Shown here piece after piece: positions 54,190 to 62,831 of a DNA stretch of 64,000 nt. The notes under the pieces were generated by a model. It was given only the letters and a program-made list of their open reading frames with translations. It was not told the DNA's origin and did not search any database. Each line of letters starts with the position of its first letter. Positions within the stretch are counted from its first letter, which is position 1. Position numbers and translations under genes: made by a program. The stretch comes from Bradyrhizobium sp. Tv2a-2 (lineage in GTDB: Bacteria > Pseudomonadota > Alphaproteobacteria > Rhizobiales > Xanthobacteraceae). The DNA is taken from positions 199,464-263,463 of the forward strand of contig NZ_AXAI01000007.1 in NCBI RefSeq assembly GCF_000472425.1. Direction: 5' to 3'.

Positions 54190-55665
54190 TTACTTCGTCG
54201 CGGAAAAGCGGTTGTCGAAGGAGTTCGACGAGACGATCGGCTGGGCGCCGGCGACGATGGCGTCCTTCGAGGAGGATGCCGACGGATCGGAGGCGGACTG
54301 GCTGCCGGAGATCGACGGCTTGAGGGCCGGTGGGTTGGCGGCCTGCCTGGTCTCGGCCGGCTTCGCCTTCGGCTTTGCCTCGCCCGTCTTCGACTTGGCA
54401 GACGCCGTGGCCTGTGCGGGCGGCGGCGTCGTCGCCGTGGTGTCGGCGGTCGCACCCCCGAGCCCCATCTTGTGGGCAAGGCTTGAGAAGAAACCGTCGG
54501 ACTGCGCGCCGCTGGCGGCGGACGCCACGCGCGTCGGCGCAGGTGTTGCGGTGGCGGGCACCGAGGCCGGCGCGGCTGCGACGACCGGCTGCTGGTCTTT
54601 CGCGTCGGGGGCATGCGGCGGGTTGACGGTTCCGGGGATCGTGCCCGGCAGGCGCGAATTGGCGACCAGCGACAGACCCTGTTCGTCGCCACCGTCGGAC
54701 AGGCCGGTCGAGGCGCCCGGCACATGGGAGGCGAACAGCTTGTTCATGCCGCCGTCGATGCCCGTGTTGAGTTTTGCAACCGGCGTGTCCTTGGAGACCA
54801 GCTTGGCGTATTCGGCGTCGTCCTGCGCCTGCTTCTCGCGCACGAGGCTCGCCAGCTCGTCGGGGATCACGTAAGCCGGACATTTCGCGGACGCCTCGAA
54901 CACCGGGTCGCGCTTGGCGTCGGGTGCTTTCGCAGCGTCGAACACGTAATGCTTGTCGCAGAAGTCGACCTTCGGCTCCTGGTGCGTCACCTCGAAATGA
55001 TCATAGCCTTCCTTGATCATCTTCCAGAAGGCCATGTTCGGATTGTTGCGGTGCTTGGCCATGTTCACCGGCGTCATCCGGAATGGGAACGCGTCGAACT
55101 GGAACGCCTTCTGCCCGCCGAAAAACGACTCGCGCCCGAGCGCATAAATCTCCGCGATCTGCTCATCCGTCATGGCGTAGCAGCCGCGCGACGAGCAATC
55201 GCCATGCACCATCAGCTCCGAGCCGCTGCGGCCAAGCGAGCGGTCATAAGCATTGGGGAAGCCGGTGTTGAACGAGAGGTAATAGGCCGAGCGCGGGTTC
55301 ATCTGCGCCGGCGAGATCGCATAGAAGCCCTCCGGCGCCTGGCGGTCGCCTTCGCGCACCTTGGGGCCAAGATCGCCGGACCAGCGGCAGATCGGGTAGG
55401 TCTTCAACAGCGCGAACTTGCCGGAGCGATCCTGCTTCCAGACCTCAAGCTCGGCCTCCTGCTTGAACAGGCGGATCAGGATCGGTGACTGCAGATCCAT
55501 GTCCTTCTCGACCATCGCCGCGAGCAGCTTGGGCGGGACAGGTTGGTTGGCCTTGGCGTTGGCTGCGAGCGAAACCTGATCGGTATCGCAGCCAGCCAGC
55601 GACACGCCGACGACTGCAAGCGCAGCCGAAGCCAAAAGCGCGCGAACCAGCGAGCGGTTGATCAA
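54190..55665 (-). CDS. L,D-transpeptidase (YafK-like) lipoprotein with long disordered tail
   Basis: 491 residues from TTG 55665, chosen because GGAG lies 8 bases upstream and the protein then opens with a short basic n-region, a hydrophobic segment and the lipobox LAGC (C26); the longer frame also begins with TTG. The YkuD-type catalytic centre is MVHGDCSSRGCYAMT with H154 and C162. YafK-like features include LIRLFKQEAELEVWK and TYPICRWSGDLGPK. The C-terminal 170 residues are Pro/Ala/Ser/Lys-rich. It should cut or form cross-links between peptidoglycan and outer-membrane proteins. It lies alone between large intergenic regions. Confidence 0.85.
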   Translation of the reverse strand: MINRSLVRALLASAALAVVGVSLAGCDTDQVSLAANAKANQPVPPKLLAAMVEKDMDLQSPILIRLFKQEAELEVWKQDRSGKFALLKTYPICRWSGDLGPKVREGDRQAPEGFYAISPAQMNPRSAYYLSFNTGFPNAYDRSLGRSGSELMVHGDCSSRGCYAMTDEQIAEIYALGRESFFGGQKAFQFDAFPFRMTPVNMAKHRNNPNMAFWKMIKEGYDHFEVTHQEPKVDFCDKHYVFDAAKAPDAKRDPVFEASAKCPAYVIPDELASLVREKQAQDDAEYAKLVSKDTPVAKLNTGIDGGMNKLFASHVPGASTGLSDGGDEQGLSLVANSRLPGTIPGTVNPPHAPDAKDQQPVVAAAPASVPATATPAPTRVASAASGAQSDGFFSSLAHKMGLGGATADTTATTPPPAQATASAKSKTGEAKPKAKPAETRQAANPPALKPSISGSQSASDPSASSSKDAIVAGAQPIVSSNSFDNRFSATK

Positions 55666-56027
55666 TGCAGAAGCTCCACACCCACCGGGCAATCGAGCCA
55701 ACCCCGTTTAGCGGCGCGACACCCTGAAGCCATCAGACCCAACAGATCCGAAGATCCAAGAGATCCGAGCAGCAACCCAAGTCCAGACCCAAGTCGTTGA
55801 CCCCGGCCGTTCGAGACCTGAAGCCATTGACTAAAATACTAACCTTTGGCCCCCTGCGCCGCAACCTGTACGGCTCCTGCCAGGAGGATCGATACCCCTA
55901 TAGTCAATGGAAGATAAATACGGCTCTTCGGCCTAATTGCGACCAAGTGGGGCCGCCGTCCCCTGGAAGGGAACAAAATTTGCGCCGCGACCATGGAAGC
56001 GCGGAAATGGCCGAGAATCGGGTCGAT
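55666..56027. other. 362-bp intergenic region between accA and the L,D-transpeptidase gene
   Basis: No gene is supported. Both flanking genes are on the minus strand, so it holds the accA end and the transpeptidase promoter. CCATTGACTA (55824-55833) and TAGTCAATGG (55901-55910) are perfect 10-bp inverted copies 67 bp apart; each contains TTGACT, a possible -35, but no convincing -10 follows. Confidence 0.5.
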
Positions 56028-56990
56028 TCAGACCAGTTTCCGGCCGATATCGAGGAATTTTTGTCGCCGCTGCTTGCGGATGGCCTCGCCATCCAGCCCC
56101 CGCAGCTCGTCGAAGGCACGGCCGATTGCCTCGCCCGTGGCGTTGATCATGGCCGCAGGGTCGCGATGGGCGCCGCCGACCGGCTCCTTCAAGATCGCGT
56201 CAATAACGCCAAAGCGAAGCATGTCCTGGGCGGTGATCTTCATGCTGTTGGCGGCTTCCTGGGCCTTGGTGCCGTCGCGCCAGAGAATCGAGGACGCCGC
56301 TTCCGGCGAGATCACGCTGTAGATCGCGTGCTCCAGCATCAGAACGCGGTTGGCGGTGGTGATGGCGATCGCGCCGCCCGACATGCCCTCACCGGTCACG
56401 ATCGCGACATTGGGCACGGAGAGCGAGAGACAGGCATCGGTGGAGCGGGCGATGGCTTCCGCCTGGCCGCGCTCCTCGGCGCCGATGCCTGGATAGGCGC
56501 CGGCGGAATCGACGATCGACAGCACCGGAATGCCGAAACGCTCGGCCATTTCCATCAGTCTGACCGCCTTGCGGTAGCCCTCCGGCCGGGCCATGCCGAA
56601 ATTGTGCTTGATTCGGGAGTCGGTCGAGTTGCCCTTCTCCTGGCCCATCACGCAGATGCTCTCGCCGCGGAAGCGGCCGAAGCCGCCCATCAGCGACTGG
56701 TCCTCGCCGAATTTGCGGTCGCCGGCGAGCGGGGTGAAGTCGGTGATCAGGCCGGCGATGAAATCGCTGAAATGCGGCCGCTGCGGGTGGCGCGCCACCA
56801 GCGTCTTCTGCCAGGGCGTAAGGCCGGCATAGAGGTCGGCCAGCGCCTGCGCCGCCTTCTCCTCGATCCGCGCCACCTCCTCGCTGATATCGGTGCCGGA
56901 GGCCGCAAGCGCGCGCAGCTCGTCCACCTTGGAATCGAGCTCGGCGACAGGCTTTTCGAAGTCGAGATAGGAGCGCATCTGGTCCGGCAT
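56028..56990 (-). CDS. accA: acetyl-CoA carboxylase carboxyltransferase subunit alpha
   Basis: 320 residues from ATG 56990 (MPDQMRSYLDFEKPVAELDSKVDEL); the Shine-Dalgarno is weak and ATG 56978 is possible. Carboxyltransferase motifs: GGFGRFRGESICVMGQEKG, FGMARPEGYRKAVRLM, AGAYPGIGAEERGQAEAIA and YSVISPEAASSILWRD. It transfers the carboxyl group from biotin to acetyl-CoA together with AccD, the first step of fatty-acid synthesis. The normally GEGGSGGA segment reads GEGMSGGA here, with Met at residue 203, in the oxyanion-forming region. Confidence 0.95.
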   Translation of the reverse strand: MPDQMRSYLDFEKPVAELDSKVDELRALAASGTDISEEVARIEEKAAQALADLYAGLTPWQKTLVARHPQRPHFSDFIAGLITDFTPLAGDRKFGEDQSLMGGFGRFRGESICVMGQEKGNSTDSRIKHNFGMARPEGYRKAVRLMEMAERFGIPVLSIVDSAGAYPGIGAEERGQAEAIARSTDACLSLSVPNVAIVTGEGMSGGAIAITTANRVLMLEHAIYSVISPEAASSILWRDGTKAQEAANSMKITAQDMLRFGVIDAILKEPVGGAHRDPAAMINATGEAIGRAFDELRGLDGEAIRKQRRQKFLDIGRKLV

Positions 56991-57185
56991 CAGGTCAATA
57001 TAGGTTGTGGCGGGCCTGGGGGCGAAGCGGGTTTCGAAGCGCGCCCGAAAGGCGCGTGTTTTCAATCGGTTGGTCGAGTGGTTCGGGCGGCGTGCCGCTT
57101 CCGTCGAAAGTTGTATCGACGCGGGGACTTAAGCGGAAAGCTCTTTCGGGTGTGTGAAGGCGGAAGTCAAGCGCGACAAGACCCG

Positions 57186-58154
57186 TTACTTTTCGGAGAG
57201 CGGGTGCAGGTCGCGGACCATGGCCTTGAGCCGCTCCTCCACCACATGAGTATAGATCTGGGTGGTCGAGATATCGGTATGGCCAAGCAGAGTCTGCACG
57301 ATGCGCAGGTCCGCGCCGTTGTGGAGCAGGTGGCTGGCAAAGGCGTGGCGCAGCACGTGCGGGGAGACCTGGCGCGCCGACAGGCCAGCAGCGACCGCGA
57401 GATCCTTGAGGTCGCGAGCAAAATGCTGGCGCGTCAGATGGCCGCTTTCGCCGAAGGACGGAAACAGCCATTTGGAGGCGGCGCTGGCCTTGCCCTTTGC
57501 ACCCTTCGTGGCCTCCATCGCGGCGAGATAGTCCGCCATCGCCTGGCGCGAGGCGTCGTTGAGCGGCACGAGCCGCTCCTTGCTGCCTTTGCCGCGCACC
57601 ACGATCATGCGGGCATCGCGGGTTGCGGCCGAGCGCGGCAGCGTCACGAGTTCGGAGACGCGCAGCCCCGTGGCGTAAAGCACCTCGAGGAGGCAATAGA
57701 GCCGCATGGCGCGCAGCCGCTGGGTCGGCGAGGCGCTGGCTCCTTGCGTCGCCTCCTTGGCATGCGACAGCATGCGGTCGACGTCCGCGATCGACAGCAC
57801 CTTGGGCAGGCTGCGGCCGCGCTTTGGCCCGGACAGGATCGCGGCCGGATCATCGCTGCGGATGCGCTCATTGAGCAGGAAGCGGAACAGATGGCGCGCC
57901 GCCGACAACCGCCGTGCCACGCTGGAGGATTTGAAGCCGCGTGTATCGAGATCGGCCAGATAGGCCCGCAACGCCTCGGTCGTGGCGCCGGCAAGATTCT
58001 GGCCGGTCTTGCCGAGGAATTCGGACAGATCGGTCAAATCGCGCCGGTAGGCGTCAAGCGTGTTCGCGCCGGCGCCTTGTTCGGCCGCCAGCATGTCGAG
58101 GAAGAGGCCGGTCAGCTTCGCGTCGGAGGACTTGGTGCGCATCCGGTATTCCAT
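57186..58154 (-). CDS. xerD: tyrosine recombinase XerD
   Basis: 322 residues. The full catalytic set is present: R165 (ATGLRVSEL), K192 (GKGSKERLVPL), H266 and R269 (SPHVLRHAFASHLL), H292 (LLGHTDISTT) and nucleophile Y301 (QIYTHV). The N-terminal SAM-like DNA-binding domain spans about 12-105. XerD resolves chromosome dimers at dif with XerC and FtsK. The location next to aroK fits the chromosomal xerD rather than a mobile integrase. It begins 6 bp after the small gene at 58161-58307. Confidence 0.93.
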   Translation of the reverse strand: MEYRMRTKSSDAKLTGLFLDMLAAEQGAGANTLDAYRRDLTDLSEFLGKTGQNLAGATTEALRAYLADLDTRGFKSSSVARRLSAARHLFRFLLNERIRSDDPAAILSGPKRGRSLPKVLSIADVDRMLSHAKEATQGASASPTQRLRAMRLYCLLEVLYATGLRVSELVTLPRSAATRDARMIVVRGKGSKERLVPLNDASRQAMADYLAAMEATKGAKGKASAASKWLFPSFGESGHLTRQHFARDLKDLAVAAGLSARQVSPHVLRHAFASHLLHNGADLRIVQTLLGHTDISTTQIYTHVVEERLKAMVRDLHPLSEK

Positions 58155-58160
58155 GCCGGA

Positions 58161-58307
58161 TCATTTCTTCAAAAATTTGTCCGGCGGAATGGTCACCGTC
58201 ATTTCCCGCGGTCTCGGATTGACGAAGTTTGCAAGCGCGTAAATCGCGCCATAGGCGACGCCGACAATGATGGCGACCACGGTCAGAAAACGGAACAGGC
58301 TAGGCAT
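58161..58307 (-). CDS. 48-residue single-pass membrane protein
   Basis: Read directly from the sequence: MPSLFRFLTVVAIIVGVAY..., with one transmembrane helix (about 4-27), then a short tail NFVNPRPREMTVTIPPDKFLKK. It lies immediately upstream of xerD on the same strand and the reading frame is clean. The family is not recognised; the conserved-looking PRPREMTVTIPP tail probably faces the periplasm. It is oriented divergently from aroK. Confidence 0.75.
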   Translation of the reverse strand: MPSLFRFLTVVAIIVGVAYGAIYALANFVNPRPREMTVTIPPDKFLKK

Positions 58308-58464
58308 CGGGGAGCCTTAGAAAGGCGTATTAACCATTGAAATCATCCAACATGTTCGCTCCCAACTGGCAAGTGGCTCTGGCAAGCCCCAAGGCCCGGG
58401 TAGTATAGGAGGCCTTAAGCGGGACGCTCCCGCGAGACCCCGAGCCTGAAAACACCGTAAACGT

Positions 58465-59079
58465 ATGCCCGAGATCACGTCCTTAGCCAGCACAGGTCCA
58501 ACGCCCGAGGCCGACATCGTCGCCGCTCTCGGCAATCGGCTTGTCGTGCTGGTCGGCATGATGGGGGCCGGGAAATCGACCATCGGGCGGCGGCTCTCGG
58601 TACGGCTGGGGCTGCCGTTCATCGATGCCGACACCGAGATCGAGGCGGCGGCCGGAATGTCGGTCCCGGAGATTTTCGAAACCCATGGCGAACCCTATTT
58701 CAGGGACGGCGAGGCACGGGTGATTGCCCGGTTGCTTGAGAGCGGGCCGGCCGTGCTGGCGCCCGGCGGCGGAGCGCTGATGCGCGAGGAGACCCGCCAC
58801 CGCATCGCCGACAAGGCCGTCTCGATCTGGCTGAAAGCGGATGTCGACGTCATCATGCGGCGGGTGAGGCGCCGCGCCGACCGCCCGCTGCTGCGGACCG
58901 CCGATCCCGAGGCGACCGTCACGCGGCTGATCACCGAGCGTGAGCCGCTCTATCAAGCTGCCAACCTGACGATCGCCTCGCGTGACGTGCCGCACGACAA
59001 GATCGTCGACGAATGCGTGGACGCGCTGCACGCCTATCTGTGCGGGGGCGCACCCGGAGTAGCTGGAGCCGCAGGATGA
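58465..59079 (+). CDS. aroK: shikimate kinase
   Basis: 204 residues. Walker A GMMGAGKST (31-39), shikimate-binding DADTEIEAAAGMSVPEIFETHGEPYFRDGE, the LAPGGGALM segment, and the lid RRRADRPLLRT. It phosphorylates shikimate in chorismate synthesis. The stop overlaps aroB by 4 bp, the common aroK-aroB arrangement. Confidence 0.95.
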   Translation: MPEITSLASTGPTPEADIVAALGNRLVVLVGMMGAGKSTIGRRLSVRLGLPFIDADTEIEAAAGMSVPEIFETHGEPYFRDGEARVIARLLESGPAVLAPGGGALMREETRHRIADKAVSIWLKADVDVIMRRVRRRADRPLLRTADPEATVTRLITEREPLYQAANLTIASRDVPHDKIVDECVDALHAYLCGGAPGVAGAAG

Positions 59080-60224
59080 CCGCGCCGCTGAAACATACCG
59101 ATCCCGTGGTCGTCGACGTCGCGCTCGGTGACCGCGCCTACGACATTGTCATCGGCCGCGACGTGTTGAGCTCGCTCGGCAGCCGCATCGCCGCCCTTCG
59201 TCCCGGCGTGCGCGCGGCGATCGTGACCGATCGCAGCGTCGCCGAACATTGGCTGGAGAAGACCGAGGCCGCGCTGGCGCAGGCCGGGATCGCGAGCTCG
59301 CGCATCATCGTCGAGGAAGGCGAGGGCTCTAAGAGCTACGCCACCCTGGAGAAGGTCAGCGAGGCGCTGATATCAGCGAAGATCGAGCGCAACGATCTGG
59401 TGATCGCGCTCGGCGGCGGCGTGGTCGGCGATCTCGCGGGCTTTGCGGCCGCGATCCTGCGTCGCGGCGTCGACTTCGTGCAGGTGCCCACGACGCTCCT
59501 GGCCCAGGTCGATTCATCGGTCGGCGGCAAGACCGGGATCAACTCGCCGCAGGGCAAGAACCTGGTCGGCGCCTTCCACCAGCCGGTTCTGGTGATCGCC
59601 GATACCGCCGTGCTCGACACGCTGTCGCCGCGGCAGTTTCGCGCCGGCTATGCGGAGGTGGCGAAATACGGCGTGCTGGGCGATGCGGCGTTTTTCAGCT
59701 GGCTGGAGGCCAATCACGCCGACATCTTCAAGGGCGGGGCTGCGCGCGAGCATGCGATCGCAACCTCCTGCCGCGCCAAGGCCGCGATCGTCGCGCGCGA
59801 CGAGCGCGAGACCGGTGACCGCGCGCTGCTCAATCTCGGCCATACGTTCGGCCATGCGCTGGAGGCCGCGACCGGCTTCTCGGACCGCCTGTTCCATGGC
59901 GAAGGCGTTGCGATCGGAATCGTGCTGGCCGCGGAATTTTCGGCCTCGCTTGGCATGATCGCATCCTCGGACGCGGTCAGGATCGAGCGTCACCTTGCCG
60001 AAGCGGGCCTTCCCACCCATCTGCAGCACATCGCGGGATTTTCCCAGGAGGGGCTCGCCGACGCCGACACGCTGATGGCGCTGATGGCCCAGGACAAGAA
60101 GGTCAGGCGCGGCAAATTGACCTTTATCCTTTTGGAAGCGATCGGCCGCGCCGTGATAGCAAAGGATGTCGAGCCCGCGCCGGTGCGCGACTTCCTGGCG
60201 AAAAAGCTCGCGGGCAACAAATAG
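59076..60224 (+). CDS. aroB: 3-dehydroquinate synthase
   Basis: 382 residues from ATG 59076, overlapping the aroK stop. NAD-binding GGGVVGDLAGFAAAILRRGVDFVQVPTTLLAQVDSSVGGKTGIN and the metal ligands in the RAGYAEVAKYG, LGHTFGHALEA and HGEGVAIG segments are intact. It makes 3-dehydroquinate from DAHP. Confidence 0.96.
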   Translation: MTAPLKHTDPVVVDVALGDRAYDIVIGRDVLSSLGSRIAALRPGVRAAIVTDRSVAEHWLEKTEAALAQAGIASSRIIVEEGEGSKSYATLEKVSEALISAKIERNDLVIALGGGVVGDLAGFAAAILRRGVDFVQVPTTLLAQVDSSVGGKTGINSPQGKNLVGAFHQPVLVIADTAVLDTLSPRQFRAGYAEVAKYGVLGDAAFFSWLEANHADIFKGGAAREHAIATSCRAKAAIVARDERETGDRALLNLGHTFGHALEAATGFSDRLFHGEGVAIGIVLAAEFSASLGMIASSDAVRIERHLAEAGLPTHLQHIAGFSQEGLADADTLMALMAQDKKVRRGKLTFILLEAIGRAVIAKDVEPAPVRDFLAKKLAGNK

Positions 60225-60247
60225 CAAGCGCCGAATGGCCTGACAAA

Positions 60248-61561
60248 ATGACCTTGGGTTGGCTGACAATCCTGATCGTGATCGCGCTTTTGGGCGTCTC
60301 CGCCTTTTTCGCGGCGAGCGAGACCGCGCTGACCGGCGCGTCGCGCGGCAGCATGCTGCGCCTTGCCAAGCAGGGCAATCGCGATGCGGATATCGTCTCC
60401 GAGCTGATGTCCAATCGGGAGCGCCTGATCGGTGCGCTCCTGCTCGGCAACAACATGGCCAATATCGGCGCGTCCGCGCTTGCCACCGGTATTCTCACCG
60501 CCTGGTTCGGAGAGGTCGGCGTGCTTTATGCGACCGCTGGCATGACCGCGATCGTCGTGATTTTTGCGGAAGTGCTGCCGAAGACCATGGCCATCAACGC
60601 GCCCGACAGGTTCGCGCTGCGGGTGGCCCGGCCGATGCGCGTCACCATTGCCGTGCTGGGACCGCTATTGACCGTGGTCGAGGTCGTGGTGCGGGTTCTC
60701 ATGCGCGCGCTCGGGGTCAAGGTCGGCGCCAACCAGCCAATCTTGTCGCCGATCGAGCGCCTCCGCGGTGCAGTCGATCTCTTGCACAGCGAAGGCAAAG
60801 TGGAGAAGACCGATCGCGACATGTTCGGTGGTCTGCTCGACCTGCGTGAGCTCCAGGTCTCGGACGTGATGGTTCACCGCACCGAGATGGTGACCATCAA
60901 CGCGGACCTGCCGCCCGAGGACTTGGTGCGGGAGGTGCTCGCCTCCGAATACACGCGGATCCCGCTCTGGCGCGAAAAGCCCGAGAACATCATCGGCGTG
61001 CTGCACGCCAAAGACCTGTTGCGCGCCATCCGCGCCTCCGAAGGCGAGACTTCGCGGATCGATGTGTCGACCATCGCGCTGCCGCCCTGGTTCGTGCCGG
61101 AAATGCGTCCCGTGTCCGAGCAGCTCAAGGCGTTTCGCCGCCGCAAGACCCACTTTGCGCTTGTGGTTGACGAGTATGGTGAGGTCGAAGGCATCGTCAC
61201 CCTGGAAGACATTCTGGAAGAGATCGTCGGCGACATCGCCGACGAGCAGGACGTAGTGGTGGCCGGCGTTCGCGCCCAGCCCGACGGCTCGGTGGTGGTC
61301 GACGGCTCGGTGCCGATTCGCGATCTCAACCGTGCTATGGACTGGAATCTGCCGGATGAGGAAGCAACCACGGTCGCAGGCTTGGTGATTCACGAAGCGC
61401 GCTCGATTCCCGAACGTGGCCAGAGCTTTACCTTTCACGGTTTCCGCTTTCGCGTGCTTCGCCGAGAGCGCAACCGGATCACCGCAATCCGTATTGTCCC
61501 GGTGCCGCGCGACGGCGAGCTTGAGGAGCCGCGACCAAAGCGCGCCGGCACGTCATTTTGA
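60248..61561 (+). CDS. HlyC/CorC (CNNM) family membrane protein with CBS domains
   Basis: 437 residues. The DUF21 membrane domain (about 1-150; FFAASETALTGASRGSMLRLA, LLLGNNMANIGASALATGIL) is followed by a CBS pair (VSDVMVHRTEMVTINADLPPEDLVREVL; HFALVVDEYGEVEGIVTLEDILEEIVGDIADEQD) and a C-terminal CorC_HlyC domain (PDGSVVVDGSVPIRDLNRAM). These proteins are linked to magnesium or cobalt efflux. It follows aroB by 23 bp. Confidence 0.92.
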   Translation: MTLGWLTILIVIALLGVSAFFAASETALTGASRGSMLRLAKQGNRDADIVSELMSNRERLIGALLLGNNMANIGASALATGILTAWFGEVGVLYATAGMTAIVVIFAEVLPKTMAINAPDRFALRVARPMRVTIAVLGPLLTVVEVVVRVLMRALGVKVGANQPILSPIERLRGAVDLLHSEGKVEKTDRDMFGGLLDLRELQVSDVMVHRTEMVTINADLPPEDLVREVLASEYTRIPLWREKPENIIGVLHAKDLLRAIRASEGETSRIDVSTIALPPWFVPEMRPVSEQLKAFRRRKTHFALVVDEYGEVEGIVTLEDILEEIVGDIADEQDVVVAGVRAQPDGSVVVDGSVPIRDLNRAMDWNLPDEEATTVAGLVIHEARSIPERGQSFTFHGFRFRVLRRERNRITAIRIVPVPRDGELEEPRPKRAGTSF

Positions 61562-61573
61562 TCGTACCTTTAA

Positions 61574-61606
61574 TATTGCTGTCATCGTCAGTATTGCTGT
61601 CATCGT
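61574..61606. repeat. short direct repeat
   Basis: TATTGCTGTCATCGT occurs at 61574-61588 and 61592-61606 (18-bp period), just after the CNNM-type gene and before the convergent bolA. Confidence 0.7.
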
Positions 61607-61636
61607 TCTGCGCACCGGAGAAGTACGGCAGGCCGT

Positions 61637-61906
61637 TCAAGCCTCTCCCGGCGCCTTGGCATGGAGGGCGAGGGCGTGCACCGAGCCTGCCAGTTCCCCG
61701 GCGAGCGTCGCATTAATCATGCGATGGCGTTCGAGGCGGCTCTTCCCTTTGAAGGCTTCCGACACAATATACACACGAAAGTGCGTCTCGCCGCCGGGCC
61801 GGTGACCAGCGTGGCCTTCATGCAGATGTGATTCGTCCTGCACATCGAGGCTCTCCGGCAGGAAAGCTTCGCGCAACTTGTTGGTGATAATATCTCTTGT
61901 AATCAT
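61637..61906 (-). CDS. BolA family protein
   Basis: 89 residues from ATG 61906. The BolA fold is recognised by ITNKLREAFLPESLDVQDESHLHEGHAG and ETHFRVYIVSEAFKGKSRLERHRMINATLAGEL. BolA proteins bind monothiol glutaredoxins through the conserved His and Fe-S clusters. It is divergent from the J-domain gene, the arrangement I recall from Bradyrhizobiaceae. The C-terminal HALALHAKAP is the usual ending. Confidence 0.92.
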   Translation of the reverse strand: MITRDIITNKLREAFLPESLDVQDESHLHEGHAGHRPGGETHFRVYIVSEAFKGKSRLERHRMINATLAGELAGSVHALALHAKAPGEA

Positions 61907-62013
61907 GGTTGCGGCATTAGATCCGCAGGCTCGTTTCGTCAATGATGTTGGGAGTTGAAGGATTCGCAATGTCAAGACTTGAAGCTTTTTGCATTGCGTA
62001 GTCAAAGTCCGCC

Positions 62014-62649
62014 ATGCCGATCGACACAAACAAATTCTTCGACTCCATTCGCATCAACAAGCGGAGTGCGAAGCAGGAAACGCAGGTGCGCCAAACCGCC
62101 ACGCCCTGCGAGTGGCCTGACTGCAAGAACAAGGGCTCCCATCGCGCGCCCAAGGGCCGCGACAATGCGCGCGAATATTGGCACTTCTGCCTCGACCATG
62201 TCCGCGAATACAATCAGTCCTACAATTTCTTCTCGGGCATGAACGCCGATGCCGTCGCCCGCTACCAGAAAGATGCGCTGACCGGCCATCGCCCGACCTG
62301 GAAGATGGGCGCCAACACCAGTGCCCGGAAAATGACCGGCAGTGCCGCCGATTTCGACGGCGCCTCCGATCCCTTCAGTGTGTTTGGTGAGCTGAACGGC
62401 CGCACCGGCGCCCGGCCGGGTGCCGAGGCCAAGCCCGAGACGCGCAAGATATTCAATGCCGAGCGGAAAGCGCTGCAGGTCATGGGCCTGGACGCCGACG
62501 CGACGCTCGGCGACGTCAAGGCCAAGTACAAGGCGCTGGTCAAGCAGCACCATCCCGACGCCAATGGCGGCGACCGCTCCACCGAGGATCGCCTGATCGA
62601 GATCATAAAGGCGTACAACTATCTGAAGACGGTGGTGCGCGAAGCCTAA
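62014..62649 (+). CDS. J-domain (DnaJ-like) protein with N-terminal Cys/His segment
   Basis: 211 residues. The N-terminal half has CEWPDCKNKGSHRAPKGRDN ... WHFCLDHVREYN, a conserved Cys/His cluster that may bind zinc. The J domain is at the C-terminus (about 152-211): ALQVMGLDADATLGDVKAKYKALVKQHHPDANGGD, with the HPD motif intact. This inverted order differs from DnaJ itself. It probably recruits DnaK to a specific client. Two repeat elements follow. Confidence 0.88.
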   Translation: MPIDTNKFFDSIRINKRSAKQETQVRQTATPCEWPDCKNKGSHRAPKGRDNAREYWHFCLDHVREYNQSYNFFSGMNADAVARYQKDALTGHRPTWKMGANTSARKMTGSAADFDGASDPFSVFGELNGRTGARPGAEAKPETRKIFNAERKALQVMGLDADATLGDVKAKYKALVKQHHPDANGGDRSTEDRLIEIIKAYNYLKTVVREA

Positions 62650-62749
62650 AGCATGATCCGGAAAAGTGTGTAGCGGTTTTCCGAAAAGATCATGCTCAAT
62701 CAAAAGCATGATCCGGAAAAGTGTGTAGCGGTTTTCCGAAAAGATGACG
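62650..62749. repeat. two tandem copies of the GCATGATCCGGAAAA palindromic repeat
   Basis: Copy 1 (62650-62696) has complete arms AGCATGATC/GATCATGCT with inner CCGGAAAA/TTTTCCG. Copy 2 (62705-62749) is offset by 55 bp and identical through AAAAGAT, after which its right arm is lost. They lie between convergent J-domain and citrate synthase genes. Confidence 0.9.
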
Positions 62750-62831
62750 ATTCAACCAAATCCCATCGCGCTTTAGCCCTGGCGGTGGCGGCGGAGATTG
62801 CGCTCCGCCGCGTCGGGTCGCGCGCTTTGCG

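Noticed and set aside
55824-55910. Distant 10-bp inverted repeats CCATTGACTA/TAGTCAATGG as an operator pair
   Set aside because: The arms are 67 bp apart and no -10 boxes follow the TTGACT motifs. Recorded only as part of the intergenic description.
57186-58154. Mobile-element integrase
   Set aside because: The protein has XerD motifs and length, and housekeeping neighbours (accA, aroK). There is no attachment-site repeat nearby.
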